Origin: Eubacterium sp.
GTDB lineage: Bacteria; Bacillota; Clostridia; Lachnospirales; Lachnospiraceae
Length of the DNA stretch: 64,000 nt
Direction of reading: 5' to 3'
Assembly (NCBI GenBank): GCA_017420535.1
Contig: JAFOIV010000082.1
Coordinates: 20,475 to 84,474 of the forward strand
Made by a program: the position numbers and the translations under genes
The notes under the pieces: model-generated
Databases searched by the model: none
Told to the model about the DNA's origin: nothing
Seen by the model: only the letters and a program-made list of their open reading frames with translations
In this document: positions 32,536-40,216 of the stretch, in pieces
Layout of the letters: each line of letters begins with the position of its first letter
Numbering within the stretch: position 1 is the first letter of the stretch

Positions 32536-33018
32536 TTGTGGGAATACAAAGAATATGTAAATTTAAGGAAGATATACCAGGCAAAATAAAAAAAACGTTA
32601 CTATTAATATTAGAAACTAACAATGAAACACGCAGAACAGAATCGTCCCTATTTGGATAATCTCTGTTCTGTATTTTTCTATGTGGAAGGGTTTATATAC
32701 TATGATTAATGAGAAGGTAAAGCACTTTTTTATTGAAAAAAATCTTGGCGACAGGCTAACAATGGTGCCCGTTTTTGAAATGAGAATATCGGGCACCATC
32801 GTGGTGCCCGGTCGAAAAAACTGAAGTGACAAATTGATTATAGTTATAGTTTAGAAGCTATAGAATCCCCTAGGTCGACAAATCTTTTGAGTGTACAGAA
32901 AATATTTGCGTCTATCCGCAAAAAAATCATGCAAACAGATTGTAATCACGATTTGTCATGATATAATATTTACATGAAAAAAATGCGGATGGCCGCAAGA
33001 ATATCGTGAGGTAAGAAT
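32536..33018 (+). other. 483-base gap: terminator, hairpin and operator-like repeats
   Basis: A terminator lies at 32633-32678 (CAGAACAGA and TCTGTTCTG, then TATTTTT). A 40-residue frame at 32702-32824 (MINEKVKHFFIEKNLGDRLT) may be a remnant and is not assigned. Inside it, ATGGTGCCCG (32762-32771) and CGGGCACCAT (32790-32799) form a perfect inverted repeat, with a third GGTGCCCG at 32803. The promoter of the DUF4143 gene is the next entry. Confidence 0.55.
32905..32997 (+). promoter_or_regulatory. Promoter with two palindromic boxes before the DUF4143 ATPase
   Basis: TTGTAA (32940-32945) and TATAAT (32962-32967) with a 16-base spacer are preceded by TTTGCGTCTATCCGCAAA (32905-32922) and followed by TGCGGATGGCCGCA (32984-32997). 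Both boxes are TGCGG/CCGCA inverted repeats, one on each side of the promoter, as expected for an operator pair that could loop or block initiation. Confidence 0.6.
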
Positions 33019-34314
33019 ATGTTTGCAAGAAAACAATATATAGACCAGCTGGTTGGAAAAAAAGATAACGGTCGAGTAAAAATAATTACAGGAATGAGAC
33101 GAAGCGGCAAGTCGGTATTACTATTTCAACTTTATAAAGACTATTTATTATCTGAAGGTGTAAAAGAAAGCAGTATTATCACGCTGGCGCTGGATACGTT
33201 GGAATACGCAAAATATCGAAATCCTATTGAGCTTGATAAATACATTAGAGATAAGATTATTGATAGAAAATCAAGATATTATGTTTTTGTCGATGAAATT
33301 CAGTTTGTTTCTGAGATTCAGAATCCATATGTAGATGATCCCGAAGCAAAGATTACATTCGTAGATGTGATTATGGGATTGATGAAGATTGATAATGTAG
33401 ATGTTTACGTGACCGGAAGTAATTCTAAGATGCTTTCTTCAGATGTTCTTACTCAATTTCGAGATAGAGGAGATGAGATTAGAGTTTATCCTTTGTCATT
33501 TGCTGAATTTTACGAAGTATATGAAGGGGATAAAAGAGGTGCGTGGCAGGATTATTATACATATGGCGGTATGCCTTATTTAGCAACTTTGAGTTCGCAT
33601 GAGGAAAAGGGAAAGTATCTTAAAGATTTATTTGAAAGAACCTATATTAGAGATGTTATAGATCGAAACAAAATAAAGAATGATACAGAAGTTCTTGACG
33701 TTTTATTAGATGTGTTAGCATCGTCGATAGGCTCATTGACAAATCCAAGTAAACTGGCCAAGACATTTAAAAGTGAAAGACAGATTTCAATCGGATCAGA
33801 AACTATAGATAAATATATAGGATATTTTGAAGATTCGTTCCTTATAAGAAAAGCTATTAGATATGATGTGAAGGGACGTAAGTATATTGGAACTCCTGCA
33901 AAGTATTATTACAGTGATATGGGACTCCGTAATGCAAGATTAGAGTTCAGACAGATGGAAGAAACTCACATCATGGAAAACATTATATATAATGACTTGA
34001 TTCGGAGAGGACTTAATGTTGATGTGGGAGTAGTTGAGTATAATACAAAAGACTCAGAAGGTAAGAAAATTCGAAAGCAGCTAGAAGTTGATTTTGTTGT
34101 TAACAGGGGAAGCAAAAGATTTTATATACAATCAGCATTGAGTATAGCCGATCCAGACAAGAAGGAACAAGAAATTGCATCACTAAAACGAATACCGGAT
34201 TCTTTTAGTAAAATCGTAGTTGTTAGAGATTATTTACAACCATGGCAGGATGATAACGGAATAACATATATTGGAATTGAACAGTTCTTATTGGATGAAG
34301 GTATTTTGAACTAA
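33019..34314 (+). CDS. AAA-family ATPase with DUF4143 domain
   Basis: A 431-residue protein. Walker A GMRRSGKSVLL, Walker B YYVFVDEIQFVS, sensor 1 VYVTGSNSKML, then RVYPLSFAEFYE and the glycine-rich GGMPYLATLSSHEEKGKYLK, a wHTH-like part, and the C-terminal DUF4143 nuclease-like domain (VVEYNTKD..RKQLEVDFVV, with the E..VDF pattern). The family is widespread in anaerobes and often works alone or with toxin-antitoxin-like genes. GTGAGGTAAG precedes ATG 33019. The C-terminal DxxExDF-type motif may be a nuclease, unproven. Confidence 0.92.
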   Translation: MFARKQYIDQLVGKKDNGRVKIITGMRRSGKSVLLFQLYKDYLLSEGVKESSIITLALDTLEYAKYRNPIELDKYIRDKIIDRKSRYYVFVDEIQFVSEIQNPYVDDPEAKITFVDVIMGLMKIDNVDVYVTGSNSKMLSSDVLTQFRDRGDEIRVYPLSFAEFYEVYEGDKRGAWQDYYTYGGMPYLATLSSHEEKGKYLKDLFERTYIRDVIDRNKIKNDTEVLDVLLDVLASSIGSLTNPSKLAKTFKSERQISIGSETIDKYIGYFEDSFLIRKAIRYDVKGRKYIGTPAKYYYSDMGLRNARLEFRQMEETHIMENIIYNDLIRRGLNVDVGVVEYNTKDSEGKKIRKQLEVDFVVNRGSKRFYIQSALSIADPDKKEQEIASLKRIPDSFSKIVVVRDYLQPWQDDNGITYIGIEQFLLDEGILN

Positions 34315-34341
34315 AAGGATAGCGGTTCCATACAATGTATA

Positions 34342-34450
34342 GTCACTTATCCTTAAGTGACCTTGATTAAACTAAAACAAGCCCTTCCGGGTCTGTCAAA
34401 AGCAGAAGAAACATTTCTGTACTTTGACAGGCTTGGGAGGGCTTGTTATT
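34342..34450 (+). terminator. Two hairpins ending the ATPase transcript
   Basis: GTCACTTATCCTTAAGTGAC (34342-34361) is a small hairpin. A larger one joins AAGCCCTTCC (34379-34388) to GGGAGGGCTT, with an inner CTGTCAAA/TTTGACAG pair, then GTTATTTG. The larger stem could be a terminator or a structured RNA. Confidence 0.65.
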
Positions 34451-34544
34451 TGAAGCAATGCAAAAAGTGAAGCATGATAAACGAAAAACTTGAAAATTGC
34501 TTTTATAGCGTTTTAATACAAGCACGGGATTATTTCGTTGAAAC

Positions 34545-34556
34545 TATTCGCCTAAA
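34545..34556. promoter_or_regulatory. Isolated TCGCCTAAA box
   Basis: ATTCGCCTAAAG upstream of the HTH gene matches the box repeated before the Fic gene (36105-36203). It may bind the same protein. Confidence 0.4.
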
Positions 34557-34608
34557 GAAATATACTTAAAATGTAGCGAATTGCCGCCTGTTTTTATGGA
34601 GGTGCTAT

Positions 34609-34788
34609 ATGAATTTTGTACCGTCAGCAGTTAAGGCAGAGGAATGGGGAATAAGTCAAAGACGAGTAGCTATTTTATGTAAAGAAGGACGGATTCCTGG
34701 AGCAGAGTTAGTTGGCAATAGGTGGTTTTTGCCGATTGATGCTGTTAAGCCTGAGAATCCAAGAAAGGCAAAGAAGAATAACCGGTAA
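34609..34788 (+). CDS. Short MerR/excisionase-like helix-turn-helix protein
   Basis: A 59-residue protein: SAVKAEEWGISQRRVAILCK followed by EGRIPGAELVGNRWFLP is the minimal excisionase/HTH_17 fold (an HTH with a turn-R-R recognition helix and a W.(I/L)P wing). Short DNA-binding proteins of this type sit at the ends of mobile islands in Lachnospiraceae. ATG 34609 follows ATGGAGGTG. Too short for standard length cut-offs, but the fold is clear. Confidence 0.75.
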   Translation: MNFVPSAVKAEEWGISQRRVAILCKEGRIPGAELVGNRWFLPIDAVKPENPRKAKKNNR

Positions 34789-34824
34789 GAGTTAGGTGCT
34801 TTATAAAAGGGTAAGAGGTTATAT

Positions 34825-35127
34825 ATGGGAAAGCTTGTTAGAGATCGAATCCCTGAGATAATAAAAGCTGATGGCAAGAATCCGATAACTAGGATTTTGC
34901 CGGAGAATGAATACCTTCAGGAATTAGATACAAAACTTAATGAAGAAGTTGCGGAATATCAAGCTGATAAATCGATTGAAGAGATGGCAGATGTTTTAGA
35001 AGTGTTATTTGCTATCTGTGAGGCTAGAGGATATTCCATTGAGCAACTTATGAAAGTTAAACGAGATAAGCAGGATAAAAGAGGCGGTTTTAAAGACAGA
35101 ATATTCTGGGAGGGCAATGAATGGTGA
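34825..35127 (+). CDS. MazG-like / phosphoribosyl-ATP pyrophosphohydrolase-like protein
   Basis: A 100-residue all-alpha NTP-PPase. MGKLVRDRIPEIIKADGK is the family start; the metal-binding helix EEVAEYQADKSIEEMADVLE has E..E(x11)E..D, and RGGFKDRIFW ends it. It may hydrolyse non-canonical nucleotides. ATG 34825 follows AAGAGG. The next gene starts 7 bases before its stop, so they are co-translated. Confidence 0.88.
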   Translation: MGKLVRDRIPEIIKADGKNPITRILPENEYLQELDTKLNEEVAEYQADKSIEEMADVLEVLFAICEARGYSIEQLMKVKRDKQDKRGGFKDRIFWEGNEW

Positions 35128-35555
35128 ATAGTGAGCTCGACCTTAATATTGATGGGAAATACTATAACAATTTGGATGTAGTCGGCTTCTCACAAATGTT
35201 AAAAGATCCGTCTTATTGTTATAAGTTTTATTGGCTCGAAGCAATCGTCAAAATGATTTCTAGAGATGTTGTAAAGACATCTTTTAATGACATTATTGAT
35301 GAGATGATTTGCAATGCATGGTATACAGTGTTGGAGTTCCATGTTCATTTGAGTGGATTCCTACTTGGCGAGCCTCGCGATGCGCTTGAACTTGCGGTTA
35401 TCACACTTCAAGAGTTGAGCAGTTTAAGAGCAGATGCTGACGTGGAAAGCATAAGAAATGAAATCATCAAATATGATAATGAGCTTCGCGAATATAAGAA
35501 TAGATTGACGAGAAATGTTCCGTACAGAGCGCTTTCTGGTTTCTTTGATAATTGA
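35121..35555 (+). pseudogene. HNH endonuclease-type protein, C-terminally truncated
   Basis: 144 residues with MLKDPSYCYKFYWLEAIVKM, then FNDIIDEMICNAWYTVLEFH (L.GF), and VPYRALSGFFDN before TGA. The HYKFYW...MICNAWY pattern is the N-terminal helical domain of a known ~350-residue Firmicute HNH nuclease family. The catalytic HNH part would follow YRALSGFF, but a stop codon intervenes and no HNH residues are seen downstream. So the nuclease is inactive or the region was replaced by the next frame. Confidence 0.65.
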
Positions 35556-35565
35556 GAGATTAAAG

Positions 35566-35754
35566 ATGCCAAAGATGTGTCCAGCAGCTGAAGCTGGAAT
35601 AGATATAAATGAATCCCTTCAGGAGATAGTCGATAAGAGAATATATGAAAAAGACTATGAGGAGATAACATCGTACTTCCAAAAAGAGAGAGTTGAATAC
35701 GACGAGGCGATAGGAGTAATTGATAAAATAATTCATTCTAAGATGTTTGTATAA
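35566..35754 (+). CDS. Small hypothetical protein (62 residues)
   Basis: ATG 35566 (GAGAG at 35553-35557) opens MPKMCPAAEAGIDINESLQE, then helical acidic sequence to DKIIHSKMFV. No family is recognised. It may be the C-terminal end of another protein that replaced the HNH region by deletion. Confidence 0.4.
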   Translation: MPKMCPAAEAGIDINESLQEIVDKRIYEKDYEEITSYFQKERVEYDEAIGVIDKIIHSKMFV

Positions 35755-35761
35755 ATATGTG

Positions 35762-35786
35762 ACTTTTGGTCCAGTGGACCAAAAGT
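35762..35786. terminator. Palindrome, probable terminator or operator
   Basis: ACTTTTGGTCC and GGACCAAAAGT are perfect 11-base arms around AGT. It lies between the small protein and the TfoX pseudogene. A similar hairpin, ACTTGTGG..CCACAAGT, follows the Fic gene (37303-37326). Confidence 0.65.
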
Positions 35787-35802
35787 GAATGGAGGACTAA
35801 GG

Positions 35803-36105
35803 ATGGCTTCTAGTAAGGATTATTTAGAATATGTTTTAGATTAATTGTCATCCCTGGATGATATTTCTTATAGGGCGATGATGGGCGAGTATATCATTTA
35901 TTATCAGGGAAAGATTGTTGGTAGAATCTGTGATGATAGATTTCTGGTAAAGCCAACGAAATCTGCGCTTGATTTGATGCCTGATGCATCTCGTGAATTG
36001 CCTTATGAAGGTGCTAAGGAAATGCTGTTTGTTGAGGATATTGATGAATTGCCGCCGCACACTCGTGACAGTCGTGTGAGGCTTCACAAATGTACCGAGG
36101 CTTAA
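35803..36105 (+). pseudogene. TfoX N-terminal domain protein with premature TAA
   Basis: ATG 35803, with GGAGG at 35791-35795, opens MASSKDYLEYVLD, then TAA at 35842-35844, and the same frame continues from TTG 35845 as LSSLDDISYRAMMGEYIIYY, GKIVGRICDDRFLVKPTKSA and LPYEGAKEMLFVEDIDELPP to a stop at 36103-36105. The full chain is a normal TfoX_N protein. A single base change created the stop. It is a paralogue of the truncated copy at 432-677. Confidence 0.8.
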
Positions 36106-36203
36106 CGCCTAAACATGCTTTTATCGCCTAAAATAAGAAAAGAATAGGCGAATAATCACCTAAACCATTGATTATCGCCTAATATGTGATATAATTTAGG
36201 TGA
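36105..36203. promoter_or_regulatory. Cluster of (T)CGCCTAAA boxes at the Fic promoter
   Basis: ACGCCTAAA (36105), TTATCGCCTAAA (36121), ATAGGCGAA (36144, inverted), ATCACCTAAA (36155), TTATCGCCTAA (36172) and TTTAGGTGA (36195, inverted) surround the -10 box TATAAT (36190-36195). The last inverted pair brackets the -10 box. Likely an autoregulatory operator array bound by the Fic protein's own C-terminal HTH. Confidence 0.7.
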
Positions 36204-36217
36204 AAAGGAGAAGCACT

Positions 36218-37273
36218 ATGCGAGAATTTAATTATAGTAAGTATAAAGATTACAAATGGGATAGTGAAATAGTAGGTTTAGTCTCAGGTATACATGAATA
36301 CAGAGGAAAGCAAGAGTTGTATTTAGCTCAGAAACCAGCTGTTTTAGATAAGCTTGTTGAGGTTGCAAAAGTTCAAAGTACTGAGAGTTCAAATGCTATA
36401 GAGGGAATTTTTACTTCAAATACAAGATTGAATCAATTGATGCAGTCAAAAACTACACCAAGGAATCGTGATGAAGAGGAGATTGCTGGCTATCGATTTG
36501 TATTGGATATGATTCATGAAAGTTATGAGTATATTCCAATTTCTTCAAATTATATTCTTCAGTTACACCAGAATCTTTATCGTTTTACCAATAGAAGTAT
36601 AGGCGGTCATTTTAAAAACAGTGATAACCACATTGTTGCCAGGGATGAAAATGGCATTGAACATGTTATATTTGAACCACTTAGTCCCTTAGAGACACCT
36701 ATTGCTATTGATAGAATATGTGAAGAGTTTAATAGAGTGTCTGCTACCGAAGAAGTAGATACATTACTTTTGATACCAATATTCATTCATGATTTTCTAT
36801 GTGTGCATCCTTTTAATGATGGCAATGGTCGAATGAGTAGATTGTTGACAACATTGCTACTCTATAGAGCTGGTTATGTTGTGGGTAGATATGTATCTTT
36901 GGAAAAAAAGATAGCTGACTTAAAAGATTTGTATTATGACTCGCTTAACATAAGCCAAAATGGTTGGCATGAAGGAGAAGATGATCCGACTCCTTTTATC
37001 AAGTATATACTAAAGACCATAATTGCAGCTTATAAAGATTTTGAGGAGCGAATTGAAATTATTGATATAAAGGAACCTGCAATTGAACAGGTAAGAGCTG
37101 CCGTTTATAAAAAAATAGGCAAGTTTACAAAAAGTGAAATAATGGAAATGTGCCCAAAGCTAGGGCGTGCATCCGTGGAAAACTCGTTAACAGCACTTGT
37201 AAATGAGAATGTGCTTGAACGTCGAGGACGTGGCAGGGGCACTTATTATGTAAGAAAAGATGCACTTGTTTGA
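36218..37273 (+). CDS. Fic-family protein with C-terminal HTH
   Basis: A 351-residue Fic protein that transfers AMP (or another nucleotide) to a hydroxyl group. The Fic motif HPFNDGNGRMSR is complete (His ~200). The inhibitory motif (S/T)xxxE(G/N) is seen in VQSTESSNAIEGIF (SSNAIEG), so it is a class II, self-inhibited enzyme. The C-terminal ~60 residues (IGKFTKSEIMEMCPKLGRAS, VENSLTALVNENVLERRGRG) form a winged helix. ATG 36218 has AAAGGAG (36204-36210). CGCCTAAA boxes in the promoter fit autoregulation. Confidence 0.95.
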   Translation: MREFNYSKYKDYKWDSEIVGLVSGIHEYRGKQELYLAQKPAVLDKLVEVAKVQSTESSNAIEGIFTSNTRLNQLMQSKTTPRNRDEEEIAGYRFVLDMIHESYEYIPISSNYILQLHQNLYRFTNRSIGGHFKNSDNHIVARDENGIEHVIFEPLSPLETPIAIDRICEEFNRVSATEEVDTLLLIPIFIHDFLCVHPFNDGNGRMSRLLTTLLLYRAGYVVGRYVSLEKKIADLKDLYYDSLNISQNGWHEGEDDPTPFIKYILKTIIAAYKDFEERIEIIDIKEPAIEQVRAAVYKKIGKFTKSEIMEMCPKLGRASVENSLTALVNENVLERRGRGRGTYYVRKDALV

Positions 37274-37300
37274 TTATTGAACTTATTTTATTGGAAGTAA

Positions 37301-37383
37301 GTCACTTGTGGCCATCGGACCACAAGTTGAAAAAAGAGCCTTTTTGTGGTAATCTAACTAACGCACTGAGGCTCTTTTTTGGA
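37301..37383 (+). terminator. Hairpin and intrinsic terminator after fic
   Basis: ACTTGTGG..CCACAAGT (37303-37326), then AAAGAGCC (37336-37343) pairs with GGCTCTTT (37369-37376) followed by TTTTT. The second is the terminator. Confidence 0.85.
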
Positions 37384-37441
37384 AACAGAAAGTGCGAAGA
37401 CGTGAGGTTTGGGAAGTAAAAAAATAGTCAATACCGAAAAC

Positions 37442-37463
37442 AAATTGGCGTAAAATTGGCGTA
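37442..37463. repeat. 11-bp tandem direct repeat AAATTGGCGTA
   Basis: AAATTGGCGTA occurs twice head to tail at 37442-37452 and 37453-37463. It lies just upstream of the core genes, at the edge of the 32-37 kb accessory island. Confidence 0.7.
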
Positions 37464-37519
37464 AACTTCCGAATGAAAACATGAGAAACCCTTTAAAATA
37501 AAGGAAAGAAGGAGATAAA

Positions 37520-38617
37520 ATGAAACTAGGAATCGTAGGTTTACCAAATGTAGGTAAGTCAACTCTATTTAATTCTATTACTAAGGCAGGAGCTGAGTCA
37601 GCTAACTATCCATTCTGTACTATTGATCCAAACGTTGGTGTGGTTGCAGTGCCGGATAAGAGACTTGATGTACTTACAGAAATGTATAATTCAGTGAAGA
37701 CAACTCCAGCGGTTATTGAATTCGTTGATATTGCCGGTCTTGTTAAAGGAGCTTCAAAGGGTGAAGGACTTGGAAATCAGTTCCTTGCAAATATCCGTGA
37801 GACAGACGCTATCGTACATGTTGTAAGATGCTTTGAAGATACAGATGTTATTCATGTTGAAGGATCAGTTGATCCTATCAGAGATATTGAGACTATCAAT
37901 ATCGAGCTTATTTTTGCTGATATTGAAGTCCTTGATAGAAGATATGCAAAGCAGGTTAAGCTTGCAAGAAATGATAAGGCTGCTGCTAAGGAAGTAGAGA
38001 TGATCGAAAGACTTAAGAAGCACCTTGAAGAAGGAAAACTTGCTAAGAGCTTTGAAACAGAGGATGAAGACGAAGAGGCATTTATGAAGGAGTACAACCT
38101 TCTTACAGCTAAGCCTGTTATCTACGCCGCAAATGTTGGCGAAGATGATATGGCTGATGATGGTGCAAATAATCCTCATGTGGCAGCGGTTAGAGAATAT
38201 GCTGCTAAAAATGGCTCTGAGGTTTTTGTTGTTTCAGCAAGAATGGAAGAGGAAATCTCTGAGCTTGATGATGATGAGAAGGCTGAGTTCCTGGCAGATA
38301 TGGGACTTGCAGAGTCTGGTCTTGATAAGCTTATCAAGGCAAGTTATAAGCTCCTTGGCCTCATTTCTTATCTTACAGCTGGTGAGTCTGAGACAAGAGC
38401 CTGGACTATTACAGAAGGAACAAAGGCTCCACAGGCAGCGGGTAAGATCCACTCGGATTTCGAGAGAGGTTTCATCAAGGCTGAAATTGTAAGCTACGAT
38501 GACCTTATCAACTGCGGAAGCATGACAGCAGCTAAGGAAAAGGGACTTGTAAGACAGGAAGGAAAAGAATATGTCATGAAGGATGGCGACGTTGTTCTTT
38601 TCAAGTTCAATGTTTAA
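37520..38617 (+). CDS. ychF: Obg-family GTPase YchF
   Basis: A 365-residue universally conserved GTPase/ATPase. P-loop LGIVGLPNVGKSTLFNSI, switch region with YPFCTIDPNVGVV, G3 VDIAGLVKGASKGEGLG, the middle helical insert and the C-terminal TGS domain from LISYLTAGESETRAWTITEG. It associates with ribosomes. A cap of AAAGAAGGAG precedes ATG 37520. It starts the core half of the window. Confidence 0.98.
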   Translation: MKLGIVGLPNVGKSTLFNSITKAGAESANYPFCTIDPNVGVVAVPDKRLDVLTEMYNSVKTTPAVIEFVDIAGLVKGASKGEGLGNQFLANIRETDAIVHVVRCFEDTDVIHVEGSVDPIRDIETINIELIFADIEVLDRRYAKQVKLARNDKAAAKEVEMIERLKKHLEEGKLAKSFETEDEDEEAFMKEYNLLTAKPVIYAANVGEDDMADDGANNPHVAAVREYAAKNGSEVFVVSARMEEEISELDDDEKAEFLADMGLAESGLDKLIKASYKLLGLISYLTAGESETRAWTITEGTKAPQAAGKIHSDFERGFIKAEIVSYDDLINCGSMTAAKEKGLVRQEGKEYVMKDGDVVLFKFNV

Positions 38618-38680
38618 TTGAGGCCTGAAAGGCTTTAAATAAGCTTCTGGTTTTCGATGATGTATGAGGTTAGGTTTTAA

Positions 38681-39607
38681 ATGGATGGAATTTATTTCCC
38701 AGGTATGGGAATAGGCTTTTCAAATGTTCCTTCGGGATTTACTATTTTTGGCTTTGAGGTTAAGTTTTACGGTCTGATAATAACTTTAGGATTTTTGCTG
38801 GCTTTGATGATAGCCTGCAAAGAAGCTAAGAGAAGTGGACAGAATGCAGATGATTACGTGGATTACCTTCTGGTGATGATCATTCCTGTAATTCTTGGAG
38901 CAAGACTTTATTATGTATTATTTAATCTTAAGGAATATGTGGCTCCGGGAAAGAGTATCGGCAAGACACTTCTTGATATGATAAATACAAGAAATGGCGG
39001 ACTTGCCATTTATGGCGGCCTTATAGCCGGTGTGCTTGTGGCTGTGATCTATACAAAAAAGAAGAAGATTTATCTTCCACTGTTTGCAGACACCATTGCA
39101 ATGGGAGTTTTTGTGGGACAGATCCTTGGAAGATGGGGAAATTTCTTTAATAGAGAGGCGTTTGGCGCATATACCAATGCATTTTATAGGATGGCGATTC
39201 CTGTGAGCTATTATGAACAGCAGGGTATTTACCAGTATATGGTGAATACAGGAATCATTTCCGAGCAAATGATACAGAACCCGGAAGTTGTTAATGGCAT
39301 GGCGTGTATCACGGTTACACCAACTTTCCTTTTTGAAGGTTTGTGGAATCTGATGCTTCTTATATTTGTATTCTGTTATAGAAAAAAGAAGAAGTTCGAT
39401 GGTGAACTGGCACTTTTCTATGTGGCAGGATATGGTATCGGAAGATTTTTAGTTGAGGCTCTTAGAACGGATTCACTGATGATAGGACCTTTTAAGATAA
39501 GCCAGCTGGTGGGACTCGCTTGCTTTGTTGTGGCTTTTGCGGCACTGCTTTATAATTATATTTCAATTAAAAAAGGTAAAGAACCTAAATGCCACAGAGT
39601 GGTTTAA
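38681..39607 (+). CDS. lgt: Prolipoprotein diacylglyceryl transferase Lgt
   Basis: A 308-residue membrane enzyme with seven TM helices that adds diacylglycerol to the lipobox cysteine of prolipoproteins. The family signature GRWGNFFNREAFG is present near residue 150, along with NTRNGGLAIYGGLIAG and the last helix with GIGRFLVEALRTDSL. Some sequence between (with YYEQQGIYQYM) is the usual periplasmic arm. No strong ribosome site is seen (GAGGTTAGG at 38667). Confidence 0.97.
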   Translation: MDGIYFPGMGIGFSNVPSGFTIFGFEVKFYGLIITLGFLLALMIACKEAKRSGQNADDYVDYLLVMIIPVILGARLYYVLFNLKEYVAPGKSIGKTLLDMINTRNGGLAIYGGLIAGVLVAVIYTKKKKIYLPLFADTIAMGVFVGQILGRWGNFFNREAFGAYTNAFYRMAIPVSYYEQQGIYQYMVNTGIISEQMIQNPEVVNGMACITVTPTFLFEGLWNLMLLIFVFCYRKKKKFDGELALFYVAGYGIGRFLVEALRTDSLMIGPFKISQLVGLACFVVAFAALLYNYISIKKGKEPKCHRVV

Positions 39608-39620
39608 AAATATGAACGAC

Positions 39621-39660
39621 AAAGATCTCCTCGCTTTATAGTGGGGAGATCTTTTGTTTT
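39621..39660 (+). terminator. Intrinsic terminator after lgt
   Basis: AAAGATCTCC and GGAGATCTTT arms around TCGCTTTATAGTGG, then TGTTTTG. Confidence 0.85.
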
Positions 39661-39754
39661 GTATAAACAACGAGCCGAGAGGAAACGTTCGTGCTTGTAC
39701 GAAAAAGTTGACATTTGGCGACTGTCCATGATCCGGCAATGGAGTTGCGGGAGG

Positions 39755-39900
39755 AATCCTCCACTGTCCTCCCTGCAGGGAAAATCAGGTGGAAAATCCT
39801 CCACCGTCCTCCCCGCAGGGAAAATCAGGTGGAAAATCCTCCACCGTCCTCCCCGCAAGGTAAATCAGGTGGAAAAATCCTCCCCCACCTTCCTCCCTGG
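39755..39900. repeat. 40-bp tandem repeat, about 3.6 units, CCTCC-rich
   Basis: Units start at 39755, 39795, 39835 and a decayed one at 39876. Each has AATCCTCCACYGTCCTCC, then GCAGGGAAAATCAGGTGGAA. Between lgt and mraZ, and uniformly GC-rich for this genome. CCTCC on the plus strand reads GGAGG on the minus strand. No convincing gene overlaps it; 39661-39754 and 39901-39995 hold nothing else. Confidence 0.92.
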
Positions 39901-39995
39901 CACGTAAAATGGGACCCAAAAACCTAGTAAAAAGGTGATTTTTATATAAAAAACTAGATATAGTGTGCTGGGAAACATCCACCACAAGATTTAGA

Positions 39996-40024
39996 AGAAT
40001 CGCGCAACTGCGATTCTTTTTTTA
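39996..40024 (+). terminator. Intrinsic terminator before mraZ
   Basis: AGAATCGC and GCGATTCT arms around GCAACT, then seven T's. It insulates the cell-division operon from the repeat region. Confidence 0.9.
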
Positions 40025-40090
40025 TGCAATTTTAATAAAAATACAGAAATAATATTGGCTAACTTTAACTAAAAACAGCCGCTTTCGTCC

Positions 40091-40173
40091 TTGAAAAATA
40101 TTTTTTAATAATATAATATAGAGTATGTGGAGCGAAATGGGGGAAAAAGTATACCCTATGGAGGAAAGTGGAG
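40091..40173 (+). promoter_or_regulatory. Promoter and MraZ-binding repeats of the dcw operon
   Basis: TATAAT near 40112 is a probable -10 (the -35 match TTGAAA at 40091 is at a short spacing). Downstream, TGGAG (40128), TGGGG (40138), TGGAG (40159) and TGGAG (40169) occur at 10-base periods (10, 21, 10). This is the TGGRG direct-repeat array bound by MraZ, which represses its own operon. The third box, expected near 40148, is degenerate. Confidence 0.85.
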
Positions 40174-40216
40174 AAAATTCCACAGAAGAGATTATTACGA
40201 AAGGAGGAGATAAGTT

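Noticed and set aside
432-36105. TfoX proteins as competence regulators
   Set aside because: Both copies are broken and are the small N-terminal-domain type found outside Gammaproteobacteria; no competence genes are nearby.
33019-37273. Prophage
   Set aside because: No integrase, terminase, capsid, portal or lysis genes are present; only an excisionase-like HTH could suggest one.
39604-39985. Coding frames across the 40-bp array
   Set aside because: Open frames on both strands are repetitive, Pro/Ser-rich or low complexity, without ribosome sites; they result from the repeat being free of stops.
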